Shown piece after piece: positions 44,774 through 54,600 of a stretch of 57,479 bases of DNA (its first letter is position 1; the number at the start of each line of letters is the position of its first letter). The notes under the pieces were generated by a model. The model ran no database searches and had not been told where the DNA came from. It worked only from the letters and a program-made list of their open reading frames with translations. The DNA comes from Paenibacillus shirakamiensis. GTDB taxonomy: Bacteria > Bacillota > Bacilli > Paenibacillales > Paenibacillaceae. Where the stretch lies: NCBI RefSeq assembly GCF_017874255.1, contig NZ_JAGGLD010000011.1, positions 1-57,479 on the forward strand, given 5' to 3'. The translations under genes were made by a program, and so were the position numbers.

Positions 44774-46390
44774 ATGTTTCCTAAATATTTAGTGGATTTT
44801 AATATAGATGAACTTTTAACTATTCATACGGACGTTCTTATAATAGGCACGGGTATTGCTGGTCTATTTACTGCCCTGAAGGCTAGTGAAGATCGAAATG
44901 TAATCTTAGTTACGAAAAGCGGACTGATGGAAAGTAATACACGTTATGCTCAAGGGGGAATTGCTGCTGTATTTTCAGCAGAGGATTCCCCTCAGTCTCA
45001 TTTAGAAGATACGTTGATTGCAGGAGCGGGTCTCTGTCTAGAAAAAGCTGTAGAGGTGCTTGTTCAAGAGGGGCCGCAAGGCGTTCAAGAGTTGATCCAA
45101 ATGGGAACATCTTTTGATCAAGAATGTGGCCAAATCGCTCTTACTCAAGAAGGGGCTCATAGTCATCGTAGGATTCTGCATGCCAATGGAGATGCGACAG
45201 GGCACGAGATTGTTCGAGCATTAGCACAAAGGGTGAGTGAATCTAAAAATATTGAGGTATGGGAACATCACTATGTTATCGATTTGATTACAAAAGATGA
45301 TGAGTGTCTAGGAGCTTTGATTCAGAAACCAAATGGAGAACGTATATATCTAAGATCAGAGGCTACGTTAATTTGTTCTGGAGGAGCAGGGCAGCTCTAT
45401 CGATATACGACAAATCCAGAAGTAGCTACAGCAGATGGTGTAGCCCTAGCTTACCGAGCAGGCGCACACATTCGCGATCTAGAATTTGTGCAGTTTCATC
45501 CAACAGCGTTGAATTATGCGGGTGCTCCTCGTTTTCTAATTTCGGAAGCAGTCCGAGGTGAAGGTGCGATACTTCGCAATGCTCAAGGGGATCGATTCAT
45601 GGAGAAGTATCATGCTCAACTTGAATTAGCCCCAAGAGATATTGTAGCTAGAGCCATTGTTACTGAAATGGAAACCTCTAAATCTTCTCATGTTTATTTG
45701 GATATTACACATGAATCAGCAGATTTAATAAAACATCGTTTTCCTACCATATATAAGACCTGTCTTCAATACGGACTAGATATGACAACAGATTGGATTC
45801 CTGTAGCGCCTGCTGCACATTATATGATGGGCGGCATTGAGACAAATCTTTGGGGTGAGACCCATGTTCAGCGACTTTTTGCATGTGGAGAAGCTTCTTC
45901 TACAGGAGTCCACGGTGCAAATAGGCTCGCTAGTAATTCTCTTTCTGAAGCCATTGTATTCGGCGCTCGAATCGTGAAGAAGTTAAAGGAACTCAGTCCG
46001 CTTACTCGTTCAGGGGCAGGCATGGCGAGTCAAGAACATCGAGTGGGATTTGGTATACAGGAGACGACTGAGCGGAGACTTAGACTCCAAAAAACAATGG
46101 TACGCCACGTAGGTGTACGCCGTCATGATGACTCTCTTCAAGCTGGACTGCATGAATTACAAGAACATATGCCTTATTTTAAAATGGAATTAAAACAGGT
46201 AGAAGAATACGAATTCGCCAATATGTTGATGTGCGCGCTACTCGTTACAGAAGCAGCTATTCAGCGGAAGGAAAGCCGCGGTGGTCACTATCGGGAAGAC
46301 TATCCAGATCGTGATGATGATGCATGGTACAAACATCTGGTGTTCCACCGGGAAAAAGGAATGTTGGAGGCCGGAATTGATGATGTTTAA
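44774..46390 (+). CDS. nadB: L-aspartate oxidase
   Basis: NadB oxidises L-aspartate to iminoaspartate, the substrate of NadA. The 538-residue flavoprotein has the FAD-binding DVLIIGTGIAGLFTALKA near residue 20, the NTRYAQGGIAAVF block, the active-site segment FHPTALNYAG with LISEAVRGEGAILRN, and APAAHYMMGGIETN. Start ATG 44774 follows AGGTGAT; a GTG at 44765 would cover that site. Its end overlaps nadC by 11 bases. Confidence 0.95.
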   Translation: MFPKYLVDFNIDELLTIHTDVLIIGTGIAGLFTALKASEDRNVILVTKSGLMESNTRYAQGGIAAVFSAEDSPQSHLEDTLIAGAGLCLEKAVEVLVQEGPQGVQELIQMGTSFDQECGQIALTQEGAHSHRRILHANGDATGHEIVRALAQRVSESKNIEVWEHHYVIDLITKDDECLGALIQKPNGERIYLRSEATLICSGGAGQLYRYTTNPEVATADGVALAYRAGAHIRDLEFVQFHPTALNYAGAPRFLISEAVRGEGAILRNAQGDRFMEKYHAQLELAPRDIVARAIVTEMETSKSSHVYLDITHESADLIKHRFPTIYKTCLQYGLDMTTDWIPVAPAAHYMMGGIETNLWGETHVQRLFACGEASSTGVHGANRLASNSLSEAIVFGARIVKKLKELSPLTRSGAGMASQEHRVGFGIQETTERRLRLQKTMVRHVGVRRHDDSLQAGLHELQEHMPYFKMELKQVEEYEFANMLMCALLVTEAAIQRKESRGGHYREDYPDRDDDAWYKHLVFHREKGMLEAGIDDV

Positions 46391-47246
46391 CGGATATAAT
46401 GAGGGCTTAATTGAATCCATTCAGAGCTGGCTTAAAGAAGACGTAGGATCCGGAGATATTACTACTGCGGTTACAATTCCCTTTGGTCATGAGTCAAAAG
46501 GAATTATCCATGCGAAAGATAGCGGCATTATAGCGGGTATACCTGTAGCTGAGATCGTTTTCCAAATCGTTGATCCATCGCTTACTTTTATATCACATGT
46601 AGAGGATGGACAGAGGGTAGAAAAGGGAACGATATTAATCGAGGTAGAAGGCAGTACGCATAGTATCTTGACGGGTGAACGACTTGCCCTTAACTTACTG
46701 CAAAGGTTATCTGGAATAGCTACACGCACTCGCTCATTTATCGAGGTTATTGACGGTCTTCCTGTAAGGCTTGTCGATACTCGCAAAACTACACCGGGTC
46801 ACCGGATGTTAGAGAAATATGCTGTTCGTGTAGGTGGTGGCTCTAACCACAGATTCGGTCTTTACGATGCTGTAATGATTAAGGACAATCATATTAAGGG
46901 AGCAGGCGGTATTCTTCAGGCTGTAAACCGAGCTCGCCAACAAATACCCCACACCATGAAAATTGAGGTGGAGACTGAGAACTTACACCAAGTGTCTGAA
47001 GCATTGCAGGCGGGTGCGGACATTATCATGTTGGATAATATGACGAATGAGCTTATGAAAGAAGCTGCTACTCATATCAAAAAAGAAGCTCCTCATGTTA
47101 TTGTAGAGGCTTCGGGCAATGTAAATATGATGACCATCCGAGGTATCGCACAAAGTGGCGTGGATGTTATAAGTGTAGGTAGATTAACGTACTCATTTGA
47201 AAGTTTAGATATCAGTCTAGATTTGAATGCAAAGAAAGAGAGGTGA
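46380..47246 (+). CDS. nadC: Nicotinate-nucleotide pyrophosphorylase, carboxylating
   Basis: NadC turns quinolinate and PRPP into nicotinate mononucleotide with loss of CO2. The 288-residue enzyme shows [68 protein letters not shown] and EASGNV. ATG 46380 is nine bases after TTGGAGG; ATG 46383 is the alternative. It overlaps nadB by 11 bases and is followed within six bases by coaX, so NAD and CoA genes share a transcript. Confidence 0.96.
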   Translation: MMFNGYNEGLIESIQSWLKEDVGSGDITTAVTIPFGHESKGIIHAKDSGIIAGIPVAEIVFQIVDPSLTFISHVEDGQRVEKGTILIEVEGSTHSILTGERLALNLLQRLSGIATRTRSFIEVIDGLPVRLVDTRKTTPGHRMLEKYAVRVGGGSNHRFGLYDAVMIKDNHIKGAGGILQAVNRARQQIPHTMKIEVETENLHQVSEALQAGADIIMLDNMTNELMKEAATHIKKEAPHVIVEASGNVNMMTIRGIAQSGVDVISVGRLTYSFESLDISLDLNAKKER

Positions 47247-47251
47247 GAGCC

Positions 47252-48019
47252 ATGATCCTTGTGGTTGACGTGGGAAATACGAATATCGTACTCGGGATCT
47301 ACAAGAACCGTGAGCTTCTCCACCATTTCCGTGTTGGGACGCATCGGCATTATACGGTAGATGAATATGGAGTGTTGATTCATAATTTATTTCAGATGTC
47401 TCATATTAATGTTAAAGAGATCGAAGGAGTCATTGTCTCTTCCGTAGTACCTCCATTGATGAATGTATTGGAACAGATGTGCCAGACTTATCTTGGCAAG
47501 CTGCCGTTAGTCGTGGGTCCTGGGATTAAGACAGGTCTTAATCTTCGCTATGAGAACCCTCGCGAGGTAGGAGCAGACCGGATAGTAAATGCGGTTGCTG
47601 CAGTTGAAATCTACGGTGGACCGTTAGTTGTGGTTGATTTTGGTACAGCCACTACGTTTGATTGTATAGATGATCAGGGTAATTACCTAGGTGGTGCCAT
47701 TGTGCCTGGAATTGGCATAGCAACGGAAGCCTTGTATCAGCGAGCCTCCAAGTTACCTCGTATAGAGCTGGAGAAGCCAAAAAAAGTCATTGGCAGAAAC
47801 ACAATTCATGCGATGCAGGCCGGCATTATTTTTGGCTACGCGGGTCAAGTGGATGGAATTGTAGGACGAATTCGCAAGGAAATGAAGGCAGAGCCCAAGG
47901 TTATTGCTACGGGCGGATTAGCGGAGCTTATCGCTAGTGAGACCACGTCTATTGAAGAAGTGAACCCTATGCTTACCTTGGAGGGACTTCGGTTAATTTA
48001 TGAACGTAATCAGACTTAA
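47252..48019 (+). CDS. coaX: Type III pantothenate kinase
   Basis: CoaX phosphorylates pantothenate, the first step to coenzyme A, and is not inhibited by CoA. The 255-residue protein has the type III motifs [23 protein letters not shown] and [14 protein letters not shown], and the [15 protein letters not shown] segment. ATG 47252 lies eight bases after GAGG; a GTG at 47243 overlaps it. It precedes hslO as in B. subtilis. Confidence 0.95.
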   Translation: MILVVDVGNTNIVLGIYKNRELLHHFRVGTHRHYTVDEYGVLIHNLFQMSHINVKEIEGVIVSSVVPPLMNVLEQMCQTYLGKLPLVVGPGIKTGLNLRYENPREVGADRIVNAVAAVEIYGGPLVVVDFGTATTFDCIDDQGNYLGGAIVPGIGIATEALYQRASKLPRIELEKPKKVIGRNTIHAMQAGIIFGYAGQVDGIVGRIRKEMKAEPKVIATGGLAELIASETTSIEEVNPMLTLEGLRLIYERNQT

Positions 48020-48112
48020 AGCTGAACGAAGTAATTTCATTAATTTACTTAAGAATACAAAAACAAAAGAACACAAGAACATAAGGCTAAAAAGAAGGAG
48101 GCGAAGGCCAGC

Positions 48113-48997
48113 ATGAGCCAGACAAAAGATCGTCTGATTCGGGGAACCGCTATAGACGGAAAGGTACGCGCCTTTGCAGTTAGAACTACAGGGCTAGTAG
48201 AAGAACTTCGCCGACGTCATGATATGTATCCTACAGCTACAGCGGCTCTTGGTCGTACGCTTACTGCTGGAGCGATGATGGGCTCCATGATGAAAGGTAA
48301 GGAGAAGCTTACCATTCAGATTAAGGGAGATGGCCCGTTAGGCCAGATCTTAGTAGATGCTAATGCATTAGGTGAGGTCCGAGGGTATGTTAACGAACCA
48401 CAGGCTCATCTTCCCAACAATAGTATGGGCAAGCCGGACGTCGCTGGTGCAGTAGGTACATCGGGGTTCCTTCACGTGACCAAAGATCTAGGGATGAAAG
48501 AGCCATATCGTGGAAGTGTCCCTATTGTATCTGGTGAAATAGGCGAAGATTTTACTTATTATTTTGCAGTATCGGAGCAGACGCCTTCGGCTGTAGGGTT
48601 AGGAGTTCGGGTAGAGAGCGATGCATCTGTCATTGTAGCAGGTGGATTTATTATACAGCTCCTTCCGGGTCTTGAAGATGAGGAGATTACGGCAATCGAA
48701 CAAGCAGTAGGTCAGCTTCCCCCTGTGACTTCTTTGCTAGATCAGGGGCTGGAGCTTGAAGAGATGATCAAATGTATTTTGCCTGATTTCAAATTATTAG
48801 ATGAAATGGATATTAAGTTTGCTTGCAGCTGTTCCAGAGAACGGGTGGAGAAAACATTAATCTCTCTAGGTGAGACCGAACTTACTCAACTTATGGAGGA
48901 AGATGAAGAGACCGAAGTGGTCTGTGATTTCTGCCGAAATGCGTATGTATTCAATCAGGATGATATCCGTACCTTACTAGAACAAGCTAAGAACTAA
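48113..48997 (+). CDS. hslO: Redox-regulated chaperone Hsp33
   Basis: Hsp33 is a zinc-bound chaperone turned on by oxidation. The 294-residue protein has RGTAIDGKVRAFAVRTTGLVEELRR in two blocks at the N-terminus, KGEKLTIQIKGDGPLG-like MMKGKEKLTIQIKGDGPLGQ, and the C-terminal redox switch with CSC near 238 and CDFC near 270. GGAGG lies upstream of ATG 48113. A terminator follows; yacD, which lies between hslO and cysK in B. subtilis, is missing. Confidence 0.95.
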   Translation: MSQTKDRLIRGTAIDGKVRAFAVRTTGLVEELRRRHDMYPTATAALGRTLTAGAMMGSMMKGKEKLTIQIKGDGPLGQILVDANALGEVRGYVNEPQAHLPNNSMGKPDVAGAVGTSGFLHVTKDLGMKEPYRGSVPIVSGEIGEDFTYYFAVSEQTPSAVGLGVRVESDASVIVAGGFIIQLLPGLEDEEITAIEQAVGQLPPVTSLLDQGLELEEMIKCILPDFKLLDEMDIKFACSCSRERVEKTLISLGETELTQLMEEDEETEVVCDFCRNAYVFNQDDIRTLLEQAKN

Positions 48998-49013
48998 AGT
49001 TGTGTAGTCCCCC

Positions 49014-49061
49014 TACTTTGCCAAGACAGCATGAGCTGAACGGGCAGAGTATTTTTTATTT
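49014..49061 (+). terminator. Terminator after hslO
   Basis: TACTTTGCC at 49014-49022 pairs with GGCAGAGTA at 49043-49051 (one T-G pair), with an inner AGC/GCT, followed by six T. Confidence 0.8.
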
Positions 49062-49068
49062 AGGACGA

Positions 49069-49101
49069 TTGACAATCCCTTATAGGAGTTGTTAATATAA
49101 T
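49069..49101 (+). promoter_or_regulatory. Candidate promoter of cysK
   Basis: A perfect TTGACA at 49069-49074 is followed at 17 bases by TTAATA and at 21 bases by a perfect TATAAT (49096-49101). Which -10 is used cannot be told by eye. A leader of about 140 bases follows, holding a weak hairpin and T-run at 49140-49177. Confidence 0.5.
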
Positions 49102-49242
49102 AGTAATAAAAGCCTAGTTATTTAGTCGGGAATCATAAAAGCCGGTATGGAGCATAACGCCGTACTTTTGTTTTTATACACAACCAGAGTGAAACTCATT
49201 TTATAGAAGATATAGCAATTATATATTAGGGAGGATTTAATT

Positions 49243-50181
49243 ATGGCTAGAGTAGTGAATAGTGTCACAGAACTTATTGGTGGAACCCCTCTTGTACGTC
49301 TACAACGTATTGTCCCTGAAGATAGCGCCGAAATTTATGCAAAGCTTGAATACCAAAACCCAGGTTCAAGTGTCAAGGATCGGATTGCAATTAGTATTGT
49401 AGAGGAAGCGGAGAAAGCTGGTCATCTGAAGCCAGGTGGCACGATTATTGAAGCGACAAGTGGCAACACGGGGATTGGACTTGCATTGGTAGCAGCGGCT
49501 AAAGGCTACAAATCCGTGATTGTTATGCCTGAGACCATGAGTATTGAGCGTCGTAACTTGCTTCGTGCTTATGGTGCTGAGCTTGTCCTTACTCCAGGAT
49601 CAGAAGGAATGAACGGTGCAGTTAAGAAAGCCGAAGAGATTCTGTCAGAGAATCCAGACTACTTCTTGGCTGATCAATTTAAGAACCAAGCCAATGTGAA
49701 AATTCACCGCGAGACTACGGGACCAGAAATTGTAGAAGCAATTGAATCCATCGGTGGCCCTTTGGATGCATTTATTGCGGGTATTGGTACAGGCGGCACC
49801 ATCTCAGGAGCAGGAGAAGTACTGAAGAAACAATATCCAGATATCAAAATTTACGCTGTTGAGCCCGCGGCATCACCACTACTTGCTGGAGGTAAGCCAG
49901 GGCCACACAAAATTCAAGGCTTAGGTGCAAACTTTATTCCTGAAATTCTAAATCGTGAGATCTATGATGAAATTATTCATGTTGAGAATGAAGAAGCGTT
50001 TGAGCAGGCTCGTAAAGTGGCGAAGGAAGAAGGGATTCTCTCCGGGATATCCTCAGGAGCTGCAGTACTAGCTGCTCTTAAAGTAGCCAAGGAACTGGGC
50101 AAAGGCAAAAAGGTTGTTGTAGTAATTCCAAGTAATGGTGAACGTTACCTAAGCACACCACTTTATAATTTCGAAGCGTAG
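49243..50181 (+). CDS. cysK: Cysteine synthase A
   Basis: CysK makes cysteine from O-acetylserine and sulfide with PLP. The 312-residue enzyme has the PLP lysine in [11 protein letters not shown], the [12 protein letters not shown] substrate loop, [16 protein letters not shown], and the serine in [18 protein letters not shown] precedes ATG 49243. It is flanked by its own promoter and terminator. Confidence 0.96.
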   Translation: MARVVNSVTELIGGTPLVRLQRIVPEDSAEIYAKLEYQNPGSSVKDRIAISIVEEAEKAGHLKPGGTIIEATSGNTGIGLALVAAAKGYKSVIVMPETMSIERRNLLRAYGAELVLTPGSEGMNGAVKKAEEILSENPDYFLADQFKNQANVKIHRETTGPEIVEAIESIGGPLDAFIAGIGTGGTISGAGEVLKKQYPDIKIYAVEPAASPLLAGGKPGPHKIQGLGANFIPEILNREIYDEIIHVENEEAFEQARKVAKEEGILSGISSGAAVLAALKVAKELGKGKKVVVVIPSNGERYLSTPLYNFEA

Positions 50182-50205
50182 GCTTCTTGTGATGAATGAC
50201 ATACT

Positions 50206-50248
50206 AGACCCCGGACCGTTTCCCTCGTGGAGACCCAGGGGTCTTTTT
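50206..50248 (+). terminator. Terminator after cysK
   Basis: AGACCCC at 50206-50212 pairs with GGGGTCT at 50238-50244, and a T-run follows. Confidence 0.88.
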
Positions 50249-50457
50249 CCATGTAAAAAGTTTTCTTAGAGTTCACCCTTTACTATAGGATGGGATGGAC
50301 TAGCGTGTTACTATGGAATCTAATCATAGGTAGCTTATATAAATTCACTTTTGAGGGTTATTAACTATAATCCTTTTTAACTTAGGCTTAGTGTAACCAA
50401 AGCTTTGGCTAAAGTGGATATATTCAATTTCGGTACATATAAGGTAGGTGCGAAGAA

Positions 50458-51348
50458 TTGAGCAGTATAGGTCTGAATGGTAAAGTAGTGCGTTCAGAAA
50501 AAGCGACGATTTCCGTTATGGATCACGGCTTTTTATATGGTGTGGGGCTGTTTGAGACGTTTCGTACATATGGAGGTGTGCCTTCTTTACTTCGTCGACA
50601 TCTAGACAGAATGAGAAGTGCCTGTATTTCACTGGGAATAGTCTATGAGCCGGATGAGGATCAATTACGTCACTATATCCAAGATTTGCTGCGTGCAAAT
50701 CAGCTTGAGGACGGGTATATACGGTATACTTTAACGGCTGGAATAGATGATTTAGGACTACCTAGCGGTGATTATCTGCACCCTCAAGAGATTATCTATA
50801 TAAAACCATTACCTACAATGGCTGCGCACTTCTATGAAAAAGGGAAAGCCTTGCGCCTTTTACAGACGCGCCGCAATACGCCGGAAGGATCTGTGCGTTT
50901 AAAATCGCTGCATTATATGAATAATATCATCGCTAAGCGAGAATTGATTAACATTATGCTGCCAGGTGAGTCCCCTGCCGAGGGCCTTATGCTCACGGAA
51001 TCTAGTTATATTGCCGAAGGAATCGTAAGTAATGTGTTTTTTATCCACGAGGGCATTGTGCATACTCCAACCATTGAAGCGGGAATTTTACCAGGAATTA
51101 CACGGGCATGTGTGCTAGAACTAGCAGCATCCCAAGGGTGGAAGACAGAACAGGGATGGTATAAATGGGAGCAATTGTTACAGGCGGATGAGGTTTTCAT
51201 TACCAATTCCATTCAGGAAATTGTACCCATAACTTTGCTCATTGGAACGGACGGTACGAATGTGACTCCCTTGGCAGGGAGTGCGTGTGGTCCAATTACT
51301 AAGGAACTTATAGAACTCTATCGGAAGAAGGCGAGGGAACAGGAATGA
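50458..51348 (+). CDS. pabC: Aminodeoxychorismate lyase
   Basis: PabC releases p-aminobenzoate from aminodeoxychorismate for folate synthesis. The 296-residue class IV PLP protein has ISVMDHGFLYGVGLFETFRT, KSLHYMNNIIAKREL with the PLP lysine, and the LTESSYIAEGIVSNVF and TPTIEAGILPGITR blocks. TTG 50458 follows AAGGTAGGTG. pabB and pabA, which precede pabC in B. subtilis, are not here. A branched-chain or D-amino acid aminotransferase is possible from fold alone, but the folate context favours PabC. Confidence 0.9.
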   Translation: MSSIGLNGKVVRSEKATISVMDHGFLYGVGLFETFRTYGGVPSLLRRHLDRMRSACISLGIVYEPDEDQLRHYIQDLLRANQLEDGYIRYTLTAGIDDLGLPSGDYLHPQEIIYIKPLPTMAAHFYEKGKALRLLQTRRNTPEGSVRLKSLHYMNNIIAKRELINIMLPGESPAEGLMLTESSYIAEGIVSNVFFIHEGIVHTPTIEAGILPGITRACVLELAASQGWKTEQGWYKWEQLLQADEVFITNSIQEIVPITLLIGTDGTNVTPLAGSACGPITKELIELYRKKAREQE

Positions 51349-52211
51349 AACCTACTTTTTATAATAGGCAATACGACTTTGGCAATACCTCCTTAAAATT
51401 AGGAAGCCGAACATTAATTATGGGCATTCTGAATGTAACTCCTGATTCTTTCTCTGATGGCGGTCAATTTAATGATATCGAGCGCGCTGTAGAACGGGCT
51501 ATACAACTTTATCAGGAAGGTGCCGACCTTATTGATATTGGGGGGGAGTCAACGAGACCTGGACATGCCCCTGTATCATTAGAAGAGGAGTTAAGCCGAG
51601 TCATTCCTATAATAAAAGCGATTCATCAGGCTGCTCCGCACATTCCCCTCTCTATAGATACCTACAAGGCAGAAACCGCTCGCCAAGCACTGGAAGCAGG
51701 AGCGCACGTGATTAATGATATTTGGGGAGCAAAGCTCGACCCGCTAATGGCCTCGGTTGCAGCTGAATATGGATGTCCTATAGTATTAATGCATAATCGA
51801 AAGGACAGAGACTACAACGATATCGTGGAGGACATAATACTTGATTTGCAGGAAAGTATCGATCTTGCTCTAGTAGCGGGAGTTGCGCCAGAACGAATTA
51901 TTTTAGACCCAGGCATTGGATTTGCAAAAGAGTATGCGGATAACTTAAAGGTTATGCAGGCGTTAGATAGAATAAATGCTTTGGGCTATCCTTTGTTGCT
52001 GGCTACCTCTCGCAAAAAGTTTATTCGTACCATTTTAGATCTACCAGCGAATGACGTTGTAGAGGGTACAGCAGCCACAGTTGCACTTGGAATTGCCCAA
52101 GGTTGTCAAATCGTAAGAGTGCATGATGTGAGTGCGATGAAGCGTACTGTAGATGTATGTGACGCCATAGTATATGGTGATCATTGGGAGGGGCGACATA
52201 CGAATGGATAA
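51345..52211 (+). CDS. folP: Dihydropteroate synthase
   Basis: FolP joins p-aminobenzoate to the pterin, the step blocked by sulfonamides. The 288-residue TIM-barrel protein shows MGILNVTPDSFSDGG, DIGGESTRPGHAPV, SIDTYKAETARQAL, INDIWG, MHNRKD, ILDPGIGFAK, TSRKKFI and RVHDVSAMKRTV. It begins in an ATGA overlap with pabC and its end overlaps folB by eight bases. Confidence 0.96.
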   Translation: MKPTFYNRQYDFGNTSLKLGSRTLIMGILNVTPDSFSDGGQFNDIERAVERAIQLYQEGADLIDIGGESTRPGHAPVSLEEELSRVIPIIKAIHQAAPHIPLSIDTYKAETARQALEAGAHVINDIWGAKLDPLMASVAAEYGCPIVLMHNRKDRDYNDIVEDIILDLQESIDLALVAGVAPERIILDPGIGFAKEYADNLKVMQALDRINALGYPLLLATSRKKFIRTILDLPANDVVEGTAATVALGIAQGCQIVRVHDVSAMKRTVDVCDAIVYGDHWEGRHTNG

Positions 52212-52566
52212 AATAGTACTAACTCGCATGGAATATTACGGTTACCACGGTGTGTTTGAGGAAGAGAGAAAATTAGGCCAGAAATTTTACGTCAGTCTGG
52301 AATTGAAGCTAGACCTTCATAAAGCCGGAACAGAAGATGATTTAGAGGCTACCGTTAACTACGCAGAGGTTCATGAAGTCGTCAAACAAGTTGTGGAAAA
52401 GAAGACTTTTAAGCTGATTGAGGCCTTGGCTGAGCATATTGCACTTGTTCTACTAGACACTTATACTGTTATAGATGAATTAACAGTGAAAGTTACTAAG
52501 CCTAATCCACCGTTCGATGTTCATTTCGAAGGGGTTACGATTGAACTGATTAGATCAAGAAAGTGA
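52204..52566 (+). CDS. folB: Dihydroneopterin aldolase
   Basis: FolB splits dihydroneopterin to the pterin used by FolK. The 120-residue protein has MEYYGYHGVFEEERKLGQKF, the NYAEVHEVVKQVVE segment, FKLIEALAEHIA, and VTKPNPPFDVHFEGVTIEL. ATG 52204 follows GGGAGGGG and lies inside the end of folP. Confidence 0.95.
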   Translation: MDKIVLTRMEYYGYHGVFEEERKLGQKFYVSLELKLDLHKAGTEDDLEATVNYAEVHEVVKQVVEKKTFKLIEALAEHIALVLLDTYTVIDELTVKVTKPNPPFDVHFEGVTIELIRSRK

Positions 52567-52575
52567 GAAATAATC

Positions 52576-53124
52576 ATGAATGCACATTCCACCTCTGAAC
52601 ATTCAGAGGCTTATATTGCTTTAGGGGCTAATTTGGGAGACCGTGAACATACGTTGCTGGAGGCCATCGAACGTTTGAATGACCATCCATGTGTGACGGT
52701 TTTACGTTGTTCTAATTTATATGAGACCGAACCCGTAGGTTATCTGGATCAACCCAATTTTGTGAATATGGCTATTGCAGTAAGTACAAATCTTTCTCCT
52801 GAAGAACTTCTGAAGGTTATGCTTCAAATTGAACTTGATCTTGGGCGGGAGCGTCATATCCGTTGGGGTCCACGTACGGTAGATTTAGATTTACTATGGG
52901 TAGATGGTATGAGCTTAGATACACCATTTCTCACCCTGCCCCATCCACGAATGATGGAACGAGCTTTTGTTATCGTACCATTACACGATATCGTCTCATC
53001 TTTGGATACAACGGGACTATATCCCTTGGTGAAAGAACTTATAGAAACAGGGATTGGAAAGGAAGGCATTTTCTTGTGGAAGACTTGCAGTTGGCCCAAC
53101 GCATTCGAGCATTTCGTAAATTAA
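52576..53124 (+). CDS. folK: HPPK, 6-hydroxymethyl-dihydropterin pyrophosphokinase
   Basis: FolK transfers pyrophosphate from ATP to hydroxymethyl-dihydropterin, preparing the FolP substrate. The 182-residue enzyme has YIALGANLGDREHTLLEAI, YETEPVGYLDQPNFVNMA, and the signature RWGPRTVDLDLLW. The ribosome-binding site is weak, suggesting coupling with folB nine bases upstream. Its last 49 bases overlap the next gene. Confidence 0.95.
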   Translation: MNAHSTSEHSEAYIALGANLGDREHTLLEAIERLNDHPCVTVLRCSNLYETEPVGYLDQPNFVNMAIAVSTNLSPEELLKVMLQIELDLGRERHIRWGPRTVDLDLLWVDGMSLDTPFLTLPHPRMMERAFVIVPLHDIVSSLDTTGLYPLVKELIETGIGKEGIFLWKTCSWPNAFEHFVN

Positions 53125-53288
53125 AAGGATACACACAACAGCAGCTCGCAGAACACTCTGGCATATCCCTGGCTGTGCTTGGTGCTATCGAACGGGGGAA
53201 TCGTCGCCCTGAAGAAGGTGTGATGACGAAGATTGCAGATTGTTTAGGTATTAGTATGGATGAACTCACATTAAGTCACAACTCATAA
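53076..53288 (+). CDS. yazB: Small XRE-family HTH protein (YazB-like)
   Basis: The 70-residue protein is a single helix-turn-helix domain of Cro/C1 type: RIRAFRKLKGYTQQQLAEHS then GISLAVLGAIERGNRRP and MTKIADCLGISMDEL. It corresponds to yazB, which follows folK in B. subtilis. I chose GTG 53076, nine bases after GGAAGG; the longer upstream reading is folK read out of frame. The overlap with folK is 49 bases. The target is unknown. Confidence 0.85.
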   Translation: MEDLQLAQRIRAFRKLKGYTQQQLAEHSGISLAVLGAIERGNRRPEEGVMTKIADCLGISMDELTLSHNS

Positions 53289-53401
53289 TAGGCAATAATG
53301 AATGATATATAAATGTTCTGAATAAGCACGATCGAAGGATTTGCTTAATTTCTTAGTATCCAATGTGAGTGGTGTCTGATACCAAAGGGGTGAAATGAAG
53401 A

Positions 53402-54406
53402 ATGTTAAAGATCGGCGATATAGAAATGAAAAATCAAGTCGTGCTTGCGCCTATGGCGGGGGTATGTAATCCTGCATTTCGTCTGATTGCCAAGGAGTTT
53501 GGCACAGGCCTAGTCTGCGCAGAGATGGTTAGTGACAAGGGTATTATCAGTGGCAATAAGCGGACTAAAGAGATGTTATTTGTCGACGAGCGTGAAAAGC
53601 CACTGAGTCTGCAAATATTCGGCGGGGATCGTGCTTCTCTTGTAGAAGCTGCTAAGGTAGTGGATCAAGAGACCAATGCTGATATTATAGATATCAATAT
53701 GGGTTGCCCAGTGCCTAAGATTACGAAGTGTGATGCCGGAGCGCGTTGGTTGCTCGAACCTAACAAAATTTTTGAAATGGTCTCTGCTGTGGTAGATGCT
53801 GTAAGCAAACCTGTGACCGTTAAGATGCGTATTGGTTGGGATGCAGAACACATTTTCGTGGTGGACAATGCCAAAGCAGTGGAACAAGCAGGCGGTAAGG
53901 CTATAAGTGTGCATGGTCGTACGCGGGAACAACTCTATACAGGTCATGCAGACTGGAGTTATATCAAAATGGCGAAGGAAGCGGTGTCGATTCCTGTCAT
54001 CGGAAATGGAGACGTCAATACACCCGAGGATGCACGCCGAATGCTGGACGAGACGGGCTGCGATGGTGTTATGATTGGAAGAGGCGCCCTCGGAAATCCG
54101 TGGATGCTTTACCGCACTATCGAATATCTCAAGACAGGTAAGCTTGCAGCTGAACCTACACCGGAAGAGAAGATTCGCATAGCAATACTCCATATGGATC
54201 GTTTAATTGCTATTAAGGGTGAGAGTGTAGCGGTTAGGGAAATGCGCAAACACCTATCATGGTACCTTAAAGGAATGAAAGACGGAACCCGCGTCAAAGA
54301 CATGATTATGGAAGAGACAAAACGAAATGAAATGGCACGAATTTTGGAAGATTATGTAGCTGAGTTAAAAACACTTAAAGAAGAAGCAGTAGAATCCGCC
54401 TCATAA
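53402..54406 (+). CDS. dusB: tRNA-dihydrouridine synthase DusB
   Basis: DusB reduces uridine to dihydrouridine in the tRNA D-loop with FMN and NADPH. The 334-residue protein shows VLAPMAGVCNPAFR, INMGCPVPKITK with the catalytic cysteine, VKMRIGWD, ISVHGRTREQLYTG, IGNGDV and IGRGALGNPW. A GGGGTGA site lies about 12 bases ahead of ATG 53402. It follows yazB as yacF does in B. subtilis. Confidence 0.95.
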   Translation: MLKIGDIEMKNQVVLAPMAGVCNPAFRLIAKEFGTGLVCAEMVSDKGIISGNKRTKEMLFVDEREKPLSLQIFGGDRASLVEAAKVVDQETNADIIDINMGCPVPKITKCDAGARWLLEPNKIFEMVSAVVDAVSKPVTVKMRIGWDAEHIFVVDNAKAVEQAGGKAISVHGRTREQLYTGHADWSYIKMAKEAVSIPVIGNGDVNTPEDARRMLDETGCDGVMIGRGALGNPWMLYRTIEYLKTGKLAAEPTPEEKIRIAILHMDRLIAIKGESVAVREMRKHLSWYLKGMKDGTRVKDMIMEETKRNEMARILEDYVAELKTLKEEAVESAS

Positions 54407-54437
54407 TAAACCGTTTACAATTCATCTTCTGGGCGGA

Positions 54438-54466
54438 TTGACTTTTACCGGTGCTTACCCTATAAT
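54438..54466 (+). promoter_or_regulatory. Sigma-A promoter of greA
   Basis: TTGACT at 54438-54443, a 17-base spacer, and TATAAT at 54461-54466. It implies an untranslated leader of about 125 bases. Confidence 0.85.
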
Positions 54467-54600
54467 TTCACAATATAAATTCGCCTCAGGAGATAACTTC
54501 CACCATGTAGGGATGTTCTCATCTCTATGAGATTGCATATGATATTCTCAGGTGATGCGTGTATTTGCGAAAATTATTTCCATGACAGGAGAACGGTTGA

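Noticed and set aside
49138..49177. Possible attenuator or riboswitch in the cysK leader
   Set aside because: The hairpin is short and interrupted, and no T-box, S-box or other known riboswitch core is visible.
53576..54193. 205-residue minus-strand reading frame in dusB
   Set aside because: It is fully antisense to a complete, well-conserved dusB gene and has no ribosome-binding site or family motif.
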